Shown here piece after piece: positions 34,020 through 43,096 of a stretch of 64,000 bases of DNA (positions are counted from its first letter, which is position 1; each line of letters opens with the position of its first letter). The notes under the pieces are model-generated. The model was not told the DNA's origin. It ran no database searches and saw only the letters and a list, made by a program, of their open reading frames with translations. The translations under genes were made by a program, and so were the position numbers. This DNA comes from Phycisphaeraceae bacterium (GTDB lineage: Bacteria > Planctomycetota > Phycisphaerae > Phycisphaerales > UBA1924). The DNA lies in contig JACKHC010000001.1 in assembly GCA_020639235.1 (NCBI GenBank), forward strand, positions 2,604,001 to 2,668,000, given 5' to 3'.

Positions 34020-37000
34020 TCAATACTCGTCCCACGCCTTCATCGCCATCGACGCCGCGTCCGTCCGTGTCACCGCCTCGATGAACCGCTGCGCGATCTG
34101 TCGGTTCGTGATCAGCGGCACATTGAAGTCCACCGCCGCCCGCCGGATCACATACCCGTTCGTCAACTCATCCACGCGATCGTTGCTCGGGATGTTGATC
34201 ACCAGGTCAACCTCGTGCTCCCGGATCCGGTCCACCGCCGTCGCCACGCCACCTTCCGCGGCGGGCGCACCATTGACCATGGGCCACGCCACCCGCGTCA
34301 CATCGAACCCCTCGTCCGCGAGCATCTTCGCCGTGCCCTCGGTCGCGTACATCTTGATCCCGTGATCGCGCAGACGCTTCGCGCCCGATAACAACTCCGC
34401 CTTCGCCTCGATCGGCCCGACACTCAAGAGCATCGACTTCACCGGCAAGCGATACCCCACGCTGATCAGCGCCTTCAGGAACGCCTCGTTGAAGTCGTCG
34501 CCGATGCACGCCACCTCGCCCGTCGAAGCCATCTCCACGCCCAGCGTCGGGTCCGCACCCTGCAACCGCGTGAACGAGAACTGCGGCGCCTTCACACCCA
34601 CATGATTCAACTCGAACGCCGTCTTGGGCGGCTTCTCCACCTTCTCGCCCATGATGACCTTCGTCGCCAGATCGATGAAGTTCTGCTTGAGAACCTTCGA
34701 CACGAACGGAAAACTCCGCGACGCCCGCAGGTTGCACTCGATCACCTTTACCGCGTTGTCCTTGGCGATGAACTGGAAGTTGAACGGCCCGTTGATCTTG
34801 AGCCGCTGCGCCACCTTTGTCGCGATCCTCCGGATCTGCCGGATCGTCTCCAGGTAGGTCCGCTGCGGCGGGAACACCAGCGTCGCATCGCCCGAATGCA
34901 CGCCCGCGTTCTCCACATGCTCGCTGATCGCGTACACGATGATCTCGCCGTCCCGCGCCACCGCGTCGTACTCGATCTCCTTCGCGTTCTCCAGGAACTT
35001 GCTCATCACGATCGGGTGCTCGGGCGAAACAAGCGTCGCGTCGTGCAGGTACTTGCGAAGCTCCTTGTCGCTCGCCGCCACCGCCATCGCCGCGCCCGAC
35101 AACACATAGGACGGCCGGATCAACACCGGGTACCCGACCTCCTCCGCGAACGACAGCGCCGCGTCCTCCGTCGTCAGCTCGCGCCATTCCGGCTGATCGA
35201 TATCCAGCTCGTCGAGCAACTTCGAGAACTTGTGCCGATCCTCCGCGTTGTCGATGCTCTCGGGCGTCGTGCCGAGCACGCGCACGCCGTGCCGATGCAG
35301 CTTGAGCGCCAGATTGTTGGGAATCTGCCCGCCCATCGACACCACCACACCCATCGCCCCGACCCGCTCATAGATCTCCCGCACCGTCTCCTGGCTGATC
35401 TCATCGAAGAACAGCAAGTCCGACTCGTCGTAGTCCGTGCTCACCGTCTCGGGGTTGTAGTTGATCATCACCGTGCGATAGCCCAGTTTCCGGAGTGACC
35501 GCACCGTGTTCACGCAGCACCAGTCAAACTCAACGCTGCACCCGATCCGGTATGCACCCGAACCCAGCACAATCACCGACTTCTCCACCGGCAGCGCGAC
35601 ATCGTCCTCCACCCCGTCGTACGACAGGTACAGATAGTTCGTTTTCGCCGGGTACTCACCCGCCAGCGTGTCGATCTGCCGAATCGCGGGCCGGATCCCG
35701 TGCGCGATCCGCTCGGCGCGCACATCCGCGTCAGTAGCGCCCGTCAGCGCGCAGATCTGCCCGTCGCTGAAGCCCGTCCGCTTGCACTCGCGCAGGAGCC
35801 GCTCCCCGATCGCCGCCACGCCCTCGCCGCGCTTCGCCTCGAGCAGCCGACCCAGCGCCACCACGCGCTCGATCTTCTGCAGGAACCACGGATCGATATG
35901 GCTCAGTTCGTGAATCCGCTCGACCGAATACCCCTGCCGCAGTGCCTCGACCACCGCAAAGATCCGGTTGTCCGTCGGCTCGCGCAACTCGCGCTCGATC
36001 TCATCGATCGGAAAGTCCGGGTTCGCCACCAGACCCCGCGCCCCGATATCCAGCATCCGGATCGCCTTCTGCAGCCCCTCCTCGAACGTCCGCCCGATCG
36101 CCATCACCTCGCCGACGCTCTTCATCGCCGAACCAATCTGGCGGCGCACCTTCCGGAACTTCCGCAGGTCCCACCGCGGAACTTTCACCACGCAGTAATC
36201 CAGCGCCGGCTCGAAGAACGCCTTCGTGCTCCGCGTCACAGCGTTGGGCAACTCGTGCAACCCGTACCCGAGACCCAGCTTCGCCGCGACAAACGCCAGC
36301 GGATACCCCGTCGCCTTGCTCGCCAGCGCCGAGCTGCGGCTCAGCCGCGCATTCACCTCGATAATCCGGTACTGCTCGCTCTTCGGGTCCAGCGCAAACT
36401 GAATGTTGCACTCCCCCACTACGCCCAGGTGCCGGATCACGCGGATCGAGACCTCGCGCAGCAGGTGATACTCCCTGTTGCTCAGCGTCTGGCTCGGCGC
36501 CACCACGATGCTCTCGCCCGTGTGGATCCCCAGCGGATCCAGATTCTCCATGTTGCAGATCGTCAGGCAGTTGTCGAAGCGGTCGCGCACAACCTCGTAC
36601 TCAACCTCTTTCCACCCCGTCAGGCACTCCTCGACCAAGACCTGCGGCGCGTGCGCCAGCGCCATCTTCACGCGCTCGCGCAGCTCCTTCTCGTCCCGCA
36701 CCACGCCCGATCCCAAACCGCCCAGCGCGTAGGCGATCCGCATCATCACCGGATAGCCGAGTTCCGCCGCGAACTTCACCGCGTCATTGACGGTCGTCGC
36801 CGCCTTGCTCCGCGGCGCATCCGCGTTCACCTCGTTCAGCTTCCGTACGAACAACTCCCGGTCTTCCGTATCCCGAATCGTCTCGACCGGCGTGCCCAGC
36901 ACGCGCACGCCGTGCTTGTCCAGCACGCCCGAGTCGTGCAGCTTGAGCCCGCAGTTCAACGCCGTCTGGCCGCCGAACGACAGCAAAAGCCCGTCCGGCT

Positions 37001-37238
37001 TCTCCTTCTCGATCACACGCTCCACAAACTCGGGCGTGACCGGGAGGAAATACACCTTGTCCGCCAGCGCTTCCGATGTCTGAATCGTCGCGATGTTCGG
37101 ATTGATCAGGACCGTCCGGATCCCCTCTTCCTTGAGCGCCTTGATCGCCTGGCTCCCCGAGTAATCAAACTCGCCCGCCTCGCCGATCTTCAGCGCCGAA
37201 CTCCCCAGCACCAACACCTTCCGTGGCAGCGTTTTCAT
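34020..37238 (-). CDS. carB: Carbamoyl-phosphate synthase large subunit
   Basis: The 1072-residue enzyme has the normal CarB length: two ATP-grasp halves with start KTLPRKVLVLGSSALKIGEAGEFDYSGSQA and a repeated internal half (KSVIVLGSGAYRIGCSVEFDW), then a C-terminal MGS-like allosteric domain (about residue 930 onward, SVGPIEAKAELLSGAKRLRDHGIKMYATEGTAKML). It makes carbamoyl phosphate from bicarbonate, ATP and glutamine-derived ammonia. Its start overlaps carA's stop by 4 bases. Confidence 0.97.
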   Translation of the reverse strand: MKTLPRKVLVLGSSALKIGEAGEFDYSGSQAIKALKEEGIRTVLINPNIATIQTSEALADKVYFLPVTPEFVERVIEKEKPDGLLLSFGGQTALNCGLKLHDSGVLDKHGVRVLGTPVETIRDTEDRELFVRKLNEVNADAPRSKAATTVNDAVKFAAELGYPVMMRIAYALGGLGSGVVRDEKELRERVKMALAHAPQVLVEECLTGWKEVEYEVVRDRFDNCLTICNMENLDPLGIHTGESIVVAPSQTLSNREYHLLREVSIRVIRHLGVVGECNIQFALDPKSEQYRIIEVNARLSRSSALASKATGYPLAFVAAKLGLGYGLHELPNAVTRSTKAFFEPALDYCVVKVPRWDLRKFRKVRRQIGSAMKSVGEVMAIGRTFEEGLQKAIRMLDIGARGLVANPDFPIDEIERELREPTDNRIFAVVEALRQGYSVERIHELSHIDPWFLQKIERVVALGRLLEAKRGEGVAAIGERLLRECKRTGFSDGQICALTGATDADVRAERIAHGIRPAIRQIDTLAGEYPAKTNYLYLSYDGVEDDVALPVEKSVIVLGSGAYRIGCSVEFDWCCVNTVRSLRKLGYRTVMINYNPETVSTDYDESDLLFFDEISQETVREIYERVGAMGVVVSMGGQIPNNLALKLHRHGVRVLGTTPESIDNAEDRHKFSKLLDELDIDQPEWRELTTEDAALSFAEEVGYPVLIRPSYVLSGAAMAVAASDKELRKYLHDATLVSPEHPIVMSKFLENAKEIEYDAVARDGEIIVYAISEHVENAGVHSGDATLVFPPQRTYLETIRQIRRIATKVAQRLKINGPFNFQFIAKDNAVKVIECNLRASRSFPFVSKVLKQNFIDLATKVIMGEKVEKPPKTAFELNHVGVKAPQFSFTRLQGADPTLGVEMASTGEVACIGDDFNEAFLKALISVGYRLPVKSMLLSVGPIEAKAELLSGAKRLRDHGIKMYATEGTAKMLADEGFDVTRVAWPMVNGAPAAEGGVATAVDRIREHEVDLVINIPSNDRVDELTNGYVIRRAAVDFNVPLITNRQIAQRFIEAVTRTDAASMAMKAWDEY

Positions 37239-38371
37239 TGGCCGATCATCCTCACAAACTCATCAAACAGGAATCCCGTATCCACCGGGCCCGGGCACGC
37301 CTCGGGATGGAACTGCACGCTCCGGAACGGCAGATACGAGTGGCGAATCCCCTCGCTCGTGCCGTCGTTCAGGTTGCTGAACCACGGCCTCCAGTCCGGC
37401 GGCAGAGTCGTCGCGTCCACCGCGAACCCGTGGTTCTGGCTCGTCACGAAGCACCGATCCGTCCCGCACTCCACCACCGGCTGGTTCTGCCCGCGATGCC
37501 CATACTTCAACTTGTACGTCCGCGCGCCGATCGCCAGCGCCAGGAGCTGATGCCCCATGCACACACCGAAGACCGGAATCCCCCGCGCCATCACATTCCG
37601 AATCTGCTGCACGGACGCCTCCGCCATCGAAGGATCGCCCGGCCCGTTCGAGATGAGCAACCCGTCGAACTGCTCATCCTTCAACTCGTAGTCCCACGGC
37701 ACGCGCAGCACCTCAACCCCGCGACCCACCATCGACCGGATGATGTTGAACTTCGTCCCGCAGTCGATCAGCGCCACACGCTTCGTGCCCTCCCCGTATC
37801 GCATCGGCTCGCGCGTGCTCACCTTCGCGATCAGGTTCTCCTTGTTCGGATCATGGAACTCAGGCCGCCGCCCCCCCACCTCGATCACGCCCAGCATCGA
37901 TCCCTTCTCGCGGAGCCGCTTCGTCAGCGCCCGCGTGTCGATGCCCGTCACGCCCAGCACGCCCTGCTCCTTGAGCCACGAACCGAGCGAGCGCCCGGCG
38001 TCCCAGTGGCTGAACCGCGGCGAATAATCCGCAACGATCAGCGCCTCGGCGTGGATCCGGTCGGACTCGAACACGGCGCTCATCCCGTGCTCCATCCGCT
38101 CCGCCGGCACGCCGTAGTTGCCGACAAGCGGATACGTGCAGGTGATCATCTGCCCCGCGAACGACGGATCGGTCAGCGTCTCCGGATAACCCACCATCCC
38201 GGTGCAGAACACGGTCTCACCCGCCGCCGGCTTCACATCGCCGAACGCATACCCGTGGAACTCCGTGCCGTCCTCCAGCACAAGCGTCGCCGATTGATCG
38301 AGGATCATCGAAGGACTCGACTCGTCCATCACATCCATGCGCACCACCCGTCTCGTCTGAACACTCGTCAT
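37235..38371 (-). CDS. carA: Carbamoyl-phosphate synthase small subunit
   Basis: The 378-residue glutaminase subunit has the N-terminal small domain (LVLEDGTEFHGYAFG...GEMVF-like CTGMVGYPETLTDPSF) and a class I amidotransferase: Cys in FGVCMGHQLLALAIG, His and Glu in QFHPEACPGP. It supplies ammonia to CarB. It starts 4 bases after pyrE, so the two are probably cotranscribed. Confidence 0.97.
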   Translation of the reverse strand: MTSVQTRRVVRMDVMDESSPSMILDQSATLVLEDGTEFHGYAFGDVKPAAGETVFCTGMVGYPETLTDPSFAGQMITCTYPLVGNYGVPAERMEHGMSAVFESDRIHAEALIVADYSPRFSHWDAGRSLGSWLKEQGVLGVTGIDTRALTKRLREKGSMLGVIEVGGRRPEFHDPNKENLIAKVSTREPMRYGEGTKRVALIDCGTKFNIIRSMVGRGVEVLRVPWDYELKDEQFDGLLISNGPGDPSMAEASVQQIRNVMARGIPVFGVCMGHQLLALAIGARTYKLKYGHRGQNQPVVECGTDRCFVTSQNHGFAVDATTLPPDWRPWFSNLNDGTSEGIRHSYLPFRSVQFHPEACPGPVDTGFLFDEFVRMIGQ

Positions 38372-38375
38372 CGAA

Positions 38376-39002
38376 TCAAACTCCCTTCCCCACCGCCGCG
38401 TCCGGGCGGCTGCCCGGCTTCACCGCAACCATCCCCTTCGCGCACATCGGGCAAGCGCTGCGCTCAAAGGTCTCGAACTCCAGCGCCGCCAGCGACCAGA
38501 ACGGCACACCAACACCCCCTCCATCAAACTTCCCGCCGCTCCGATCCACGATCGACGCGTACCCCACAATCTCCGCGCCCGCCTGCGCGATCAGAGGCGA
38601 TAACTCCATCACGCTCTTGCCAGTCGTCACCACATCCTCCGCGATCAGCACACGCTCTCCCGCTTGCAGCGCGAAGCCGCGCCGCAGCGAAAACCTCCGC
38701 GTCTCATCACGCTCCGCGAAGATCGACCGCGTGCCCAGCGCTCGGGCCAACTCATACCCCCACACCACGCCCCCCAGCGCCGGCGCCAGCACCACATCCA
38801 CCGGCGCATCGCCGATCAGTTCGGCCATCATCGCCGCGCACCGCGCCGCCTTCTCAGGGTGCTCCAGCAACTTCGCGCACTGGCAGTACCGATCCGAGTG
38901 CAGCCCGGAACTCAACAGAAAGTGCCCCTCCAGCAGCGCGTGCGTCTCGCGCAACATCGCCTCCACCAACCCGCCGTCCTTGTGCCTCGCGTGCGCGTTC
39001 AC
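38376..39002 (-). CDS. pyrE: Orotate phosphoribosyltransferase
   Basis: Start set at GTG 39002, overlapping the pyrF stop (GTGA) with GGGAGGTGG upstream; an earlier in-frame start (39041) would lie inside pyrF. The 208-residue product has LLSSGLHSDRYCQC and the PRPP-binding VLIAEDVVTTGKSV motif. It converts orotate and PRPP to orotidine 5'-phosphate. The C-terminus carries CPMCAKG, typical of some bacterial PyrE forms. Confidence 0.93.
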   Translation of the reverse strand: MNAHARHKDGGLVEAMLRETHALLEGHFLLSSGLHSDRYCQCAKLLEHPEKAARCAAMMAELIGDAPVDVVLAPALGGVVWGYELARALGTRSIFAERDETRRFSLRRGFALQAGERVLIAEDVVTTGKSVMELSPLIAQAGAEIVGYASIVDRSGGKFDGGGVGVPFWSLAALEFETFERSACPMCAKGMVAVKPGSRPDAAVGKGV

Positions 39003-39961
39003 CCCGCTCCACCTCCCGCCTTCGCGATCCGATCCCGCCATTCCATCGCCTTCCGGCGCACGATCTCCAGCGCATCGCCCTTGTCATCTTTGCCGGGCAG
39101 CACGCCCCGCGTCACATGAATCAGATACCCCCCGCCGGGCGAGCCATCCGAGCGCGCCGCCGCGCATGTTGTCTCCAGATCGCCGCCCTGCGCTCCCACA
39201 CCCGGCACCAGCATGGCCATCTCCCCGGCAAACGCCCGCACCTCCGCGACCTTCTCGCCGCGCGTCGCGCCAACAACGATCCCCGCGTTGCGATGTTCGC
39301 ACCCCCACGCCCGCACTCGCTCGACGATCTCCCGATACAACCCGTCCCGCATCAGGAAGTCCCCCGCGCCGGGATTGCTCGTCAGCGCCAGGAAATAGGT
39401 CGCCTTGTCGCCGTATGCCAGGAACGGCTCCGCAGAGTCCCGCCCCATGAGCGGGTTCACCGTCGCCGCATCCGCGCCCAGATGCTCGAACAACGCCCTG
39501 GCGTAGTGCTTCGCCGTCGTGCCGATATCGCCGCGCTTCGCGTCCGCGATCACGAACGCTTCCGCCGGGATCGCCGACCGCACGCGCTCCAGCATCGCCC
39601 ACCCCGCGCTCCCCAGCGACTCGAAGAACGCCAGGTTGAACTTGAACGCCGCCGCGATGTCCGCCGTCGCCCCGATCACCCCCCGCAGGAACGCCTCGTA
39701 CCCCTCGATCGAGGGCTCGTATCCGCGGGGCAGGTAGTCGGGCGCCGGCTCAAGGCCCACGCTCAGCGCTGCGCCGGTCCGCACAACGGCCACATCCAGC
39801 TTGGCAAAGGCCCCACAACAAAAGACCCCGCCGGGAGCGGGGTCACGCAACGCACGAGAATCATTTGCGGGGGGGGCGGAAACGCCACAAGGGGCCGGGG
39901 GAGTTGGCTTCCGCCGCGGATCGGGCTGCTGCTCGATGGCCTCTCGTTCCTGCCGCTTCAC
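38999..39961 (-). CDS. pyrF: Orotidine-5'-phosphate decarboxylase, type 2
   Basis: The catalytic body begins near residue 53 (FAKLDVAVVRTGAALSVGLEPAPDYLP) and includes VIADAKRGDIGTTA, the DxKxxD-type active site, and VPGVGAQGGD, as in type 2 OMP decarboxylases. It decarboxylates OMP to UMP. The first about 50 codons (from GTG 39961, no ribosome-binding site) look non-coding and contain a terminator-like hairpin, so the true start may lie downstream; no good in-frame start was found there. It overlaps pyrE by 4 bases. Confidence 0.9.
   Translation of the reverse strand: MKRQEREAIEQQPDPRRKPTPPAPCGVSAPPANDSRALRDPAPGGVFCCGAFAKLDVAVVRTGAALSVGLEPAPDYLPRGYEPSIEGYEAFLRGVIGATADIAAAFKFNLAFFESLGSAGWAMLERVRSAIPAEAFVIADAKRGDIGTTAKHYARALFEHLGADAATVNPLMGRDSAEPFLAYGDKATYFLALTSNPGAGDFLMRDGLYREIVERVRAWGCEHRNAGIVVGATRGEKVAEVRAFAGEMAMLVPGVGAQGGDLETTCAAARSDGSPGGGYLIHVTRGVLPGKDDKGDALEIVRRKAMEWRDRIAKAGGGAG
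39820..39844 (-). terminator. Terminator/attenuator-like hairpin at pyrF start
   Basis: On the minus strand GACCCCGC and GCGGGGTC form a perfect 8-bp stem with a 5-base loop, followed by TTTTGTTGT. It lies about 280 bases after pyrC and inside the leader or N-terminal region of pyrF. Confidence 0.6.
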
Positions 39962-39970
39962 TAAAGCAGG

Positions 39971-39976
39971 ATCATA
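39971..39976 (-). promoter_or_regulatory. Candidate -10 box upstream of pyrF
   Basis: TATGAT on the minus strand, with transcription start predicted near 39963. No clear -35 box is seen. If real, transcripts would begin close to GTG 39961 and run about 120 bases to the hairpin at 39844. Confidence 0.3.
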
Positions 39977-40088
39977 GCAACTACCGCAGCAACTTTCTCA
40001 CCCGACCCCAGCCTCGACCGGCGAACACACCCGCTCTTCGCTTAGTTCATCGCACCACACCCGAATCAACGGGCGTTGCCCGGCATCA

Positions 40089-40123
40089 GGTCTTCTCTCT
40101 GTGCTCTCTGTGGTCTCTTGTGG
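40089..40123. repeat. Short CTCTGTG/CACAGAG repetitive tract
   Basis: A purine/pyrimidine-biased stretch directly after the pyrC stop, with CTCTCTGTG units (GAGAGACCACAGAGAGCACAGAG on the minus strand shortened here). Similar tracts occur between genes in some planctomycete genomes (from memory). No function assigned. Confidence 0.4.
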
Positions 40124-41431
40124 TTAATGCACTCGGTGCACGACCCGACCGCCCACGATCGTCCCCACCACCCGCGCCCCGAACCGTTCCCCCACCCACG
40201 GCGAGTTCTCGCTCTTCGAGCCCAGGCCGGCCACCGTCAGCGTCCACGCCCGCTCCGGATCGATCAGCACAACATCCCCCGCGCACCCCGCCGCGAGCGA
40301 TCCCCACCCGCCCCCGATCTCGCCGAGAATCCGCGCCGACGCAATTGTCATCCGCTCGATCAGGTTCGCCATCGACCACTTCCCGCTCGCTACGAACTCC
40401 CGGTGCAGCACCGAAAAAGCGCTCTCCAATCCGAGAATCCCGAACGGCGCCGCATCAAACACGTTGTCCTTCAGCGCCGGCGCGTGCGGCGCGTGATCCG
40501 TCGCGATGCAATCGATCGTCCCATCCTCCAGCGCCTCGATCAGCGCCAGCCGATCCTCCTCCGCGCACAACGGCGGCTTCATCTTCGCGTGCGTATCCAC
40601 CTCCCCCGTTCTTTCGTTCCAGACGCGCTCATCGGTCAGCGTCAGGTGATGCGGCGACACCTCCGCCGTCACCGGCGCGCCGCGCTTCTTCCATTCCCGA
40701 ATCGCCTCGACGCTCGTCACAGTCGACACATGGCAGATGTGGAGTCGGCATCCCGTCTCAGCGCTCAGCATGCAGTCCCGCGCCACGACGCTCGCCTCGC
40801 TGCTCCGCGGGATGCCGGGCAGCCCGAGCCGCATCGAAACCGCGCCCTCGTGCATCACGCCGTCCGCCGTGAGCGACATATCCTCGCAGTGATCCATGAT
40901 CACCATGCCCAGCGCGCCGATCGCCTGCATCGCCCGGCGCATCACCCCCGCATCCGCTACCGGCACCCCGTCATCCGAGAACGCCACCGCCCCCGCGTCC
41001 CGCAGCGCCGAGTATTCGCAGAGTTCCGCCCCGCTCAACCCCTTGGTCACCGCCGCGATCGGGTGCACCCGCGCCAGCCCCGCATCCGCCGACCGGTCGC
41101 ACATGTACCGCACGATCATCGCGCTGTCGCACACCGGCCGCGTATTGGGCATGCAGCACACCCGCCCGTACCCCCCCACCACGCCCGCCCGCGCGCCCGT
41201 CGCGATCGTCTCGGACTGCTCACCCCCCGGCTCGCGCGTGTGCGCGTGCACCTCCACGAACGCCGGCGCCGCGATCAGGCCCTTCGCGTCGATCACCTCC
41301 GCCCCCGCGTGCGCACCGGTGGGCTCACCCACCGACTTCACGACGCCGCGCTCGATCACGATATCCGCGATCCCGTCGATCCCCTGCGAGGGATCGATCA
41401 CATGCGCACCTTTGATGACAATCGTGCTCAT
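40124..41431 (-). CDS. pyrC: Dihydroorotase
   Basis: The 435-residue amidohydrolase has the class I dihydroorotase motifs: metal-binding EVHAHTREPG near residue 60, SPHHLTLTDE, and TDHAPH near 315. It closes carbamoyl aspartate to dihydroorotate. The start (ATG 41431) overlaps the pyrB stop by 4 bases, so the two are translationally coupled. The tract is followed by a repetitive intergenic stretch and a gap of 160 bases before pyrF. Confidence 0.94.
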   Translation of the reverse strand: MSTIVIKGAHVIDPSQGIDGIADIVIERGVVKSVGEPTGAHAGAEVIDAKGLIAAPAFVEVHAHTREPGGEQSETIATGARAGVVGGYGRVCCMPNTRPVCDSAMIVRYMCDRSADAGLARVHPIAAVTKGLSGAELCEYSALRDAGAVAFSDDGVPVADAGVMRRAMQAIGALGMVIMDHCEDMSLTADGVMHEGAVSMRLGLPGIPRSSEASVVARDCMLSAETGCRLHICHVSTVTSVEAIREWKKRGAPVTAEVSPHHLTLTDERVWNERTGEVDTHAKMKPPLCAEEDRLALIEALEDGTIDCIATDHAPHAPALKDNVFDAAPFGILGLESAFSVLHREFVASGKWSMANLIERMTIASARILGEIGGGWGSLAAGCAGDVVLIDPERAWTLTVAGLGSKSENSPWVGERFGARVVGTIVGGRVVHRVH

Positions 41432-42399
41432 TGTTCAGCCCCGCACGCCCGCGCCAGCACCGCCATCCGCACCGCCACGCCGTTGGCGACCTGCTCCAGC
41501 ATCAGGCATCGCTCGTCATTCAGCATCTCGCGCGAGACCTCCACGCCGCGGTTGCACGGCCCCGGGTGCATCACCAGCACCTTGCCGTCCTTCTTGGCCC
41601 ACTCGAGGCGCGCGGGGGTGATTCCGAACAATCTGGCGTACTCCCCCCCGCCGGGGAACTGTGCGCGCGCGTGGCGTTCCAACTGGATGCGGAGCGTCAT
41701 GATGACGTCGGCTCCGGCGATTCCCTCGCGAAGATCGTTGAAGATCTTTGAAGATATCGCGCTTTTGAGGTCAGTTGGCGCCATGCTGCGCGGGCCGACG
41801 AGCACCACTTCCGCCCCGAGTGCGCGCAATGTATGGACATTGGACCGCGCCACGCGCGAGTGCAGCACATCCCCCACGATCGCCACCCGCTTCTTCTCCA
41901 CCGTTCCGAGCGCACGACGGATGGTCATCGCGTCGAGCAGCGCCTGGGTCGGGTGCTCATGCCTCCCATCGCCCGCATTGACCACGGTCGCGCGCACATG
42001 GCGCGCCACAAACGCGGCCGATCCGCCCGAGGCGTGCCGCACCACCATCGAGTCCACGCCCATCGCGTCGAGCGTCCGCACCGTGTCGGCCAGCGTTTCG
42101 CCTTTGGCGGTGCTGGAGAGACCCGGATCGAAGTTCACCGCCATCGCGCCGAGGCGTTTGGCGGCCATCTCGAAACTCGTCCGCGTCCGGGTGGAATGCT
42201 CGAAGAACGCGTTGACGACGGTCTTGCCGCGGAGCAGATCGCTCTGCTCGCGCCGGTCGATCATCGCGCGGTACTTCTCGGCGGCGTCGAGGATCGACTC
42301 GATCTCGGCCTTGCTCATGCCCTCGCAGGCGAGGAGGCTCCGTCCGGCGGATTGGCTCGTGGTTCCCGGCATGCGCGGGGGAATATACCGCAGCCGCAT
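41428..42399 (-). CDS. pyrB: Aspartate carbamoyltransferase catalytic subunit
   Basis: Start set at ATG 42399, with GGGGGAG 8 bases upstream; ATG 42372 is the alternative. The 323-residue product has the carbamoyl-phosphate motif FFEHSTRTRTSFE, a GDGRHEHPTQALLD loop and the MHPGPCNRGVE segment, all standard for PyrB. It condenses carbamoyl phosphate with aspartate. No pyrI regulatory chain is nearby. It heads the pyrimidine cluster and is divergent from bioY. Confidence 0.95.
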   Translation of the reverse strand: MRLRYIPPRMPGTTSQSAGRSLLACEGMSKAEIESILDAAEKYRAMIDRREQSDLLRGKTVVNAFFEHSTRTRTSFEMAAKRLGAMAVNFDPGLSSTAKGETLADTVRTLDAMGVDSMVVRHASGGSAAFVARHVRATVVNAGDGRHEHPTQALLDAMTIRRALGTVEKKRVAIVGDVLHSRVARSNVHTLRALGAEVVLVGPRSMAPTDLKSAISSKIFNDLREGIAGADVIMTLRIQLERHARAQFPGGGEYARLFGITPARLEWAKKDGKVLVMHPGPCNRGVEVSREMLNDERCLMLEQVANGVAVRMAVLARACGAEQ

Positions 42400-42419
42400 C
42401 GGGTACACTCCCCCACCAC

Positions 42420-42437
42420 CGCCCCGGAACCGGGGCG
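42420..42437. promoter_or_regulatory. Perfect palindrome in pyrB-bioY divergent region
   Basis: CGCCCCGG-AA-CCGGGGCG, 8-bp arms around AA, between two divergent start codons only 60 bases apart. It could be an operator or an RNA hairpin. Confidence 0.4.
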
Positions 42438-42458
42438 ATGATGAGAGGACTCCGAAGC

Positions 42459-43094
42459 ATGACGACCGCCCTGACTGGCCCTCTTGTTCCGACGCTCGCA
42501 GATGTGTTCCGCCCAACGGACGCGGCTCGCGCGCGGATGTACGACCTCATGCTGATCGTCGGTGGTTCGCTCTTCGTCGCGTTGTGCGCTCAGGTGGCGA
42601 TCCCGACGGGTGCGATCCCGATGACGCTCCAGACATTTGCCGTGATGGTGGTCGGCGCGTTGCTCGGCTCGAGGCGTGGTGCGGCCGCGCTGGCGCTGTA
42701 CCTCGCGGAGGGTGCTGCGGGGCTCCCGGTGTTCGCGGGGTTTCATGCCGGGATGCCGCTGCTCTCGAGCGGGTACATCGTGGGCTTCATTCCGGCGGCG
42801 TTCGTGATCGGCTATCTCGCGGAGCGCGGATGGGACCGGCGGCTCTGGACGAACTTCGCGGCGATGCTGCTGGGCAATGCGGTCGTTTTCGCTTTCGGTC
42901 TGGCGTGGCTTTATGCGATCACGACAGTACTGAGCGGCTCGTTCCAGAGCGTGGAGATTTCGTCGGGCGATGTGCTGGCGGTCGGGCTGATGCCGTACAT
43001 CATCGCTGATGCGTGGATCAAGATCGCGGTGGCGACGGCGCTGCTCCCGCTGGGATGGAAACTCCTCGGCCGCCGGTCGGACGATCGCGCCTGA
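42459..43094 (+). CDS. bioY: BioY-family biotin transporter S-component
   Basis: Start at ATG 42459 with GAGAGGA about 10 bases upstream. The 211-residue product has six hydrophobic segments and the BioY pattern IPTGAIPMTLQTFAVMVVGALLGSRRGAAALALYLAEGAAGLPVFAGF, ending with LMPYIIADAWIKI. It is the substrate-binding membrane unit for biotin, working alone or with shared ECF ATPase and transmembrane subunits. None of these is in the window. Confidence 0.93.
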   Translation: MTTALTGPLVPTLADVFRPTDAARARMYDLMLIVGGSLFVALCAQVAIPTGAIPMTLQTFAVMVVGALLGSRRGAAALALYLAEGAAGLPVFAGFHAGMPLLSSGYIVGFIPAAFVIGYLAERGWDRRLWTNFAAMLLGNAVVFAFGLAWLYAITTVLSGSFQSVEISSGDVLAVGLMPYIIADAWIKIAVATALLPLGWKLLGRRSDDRA

Positions 43095-43096
43095 GT

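Noticed and set aside
35700..39964. Long plus-strand frames opposite carB, carA, pyrE and pyrF
   Set aside because: Same reason: Arg/His/Pro-rich shadow frames with no domains, opposite clear pyrimidine genes.
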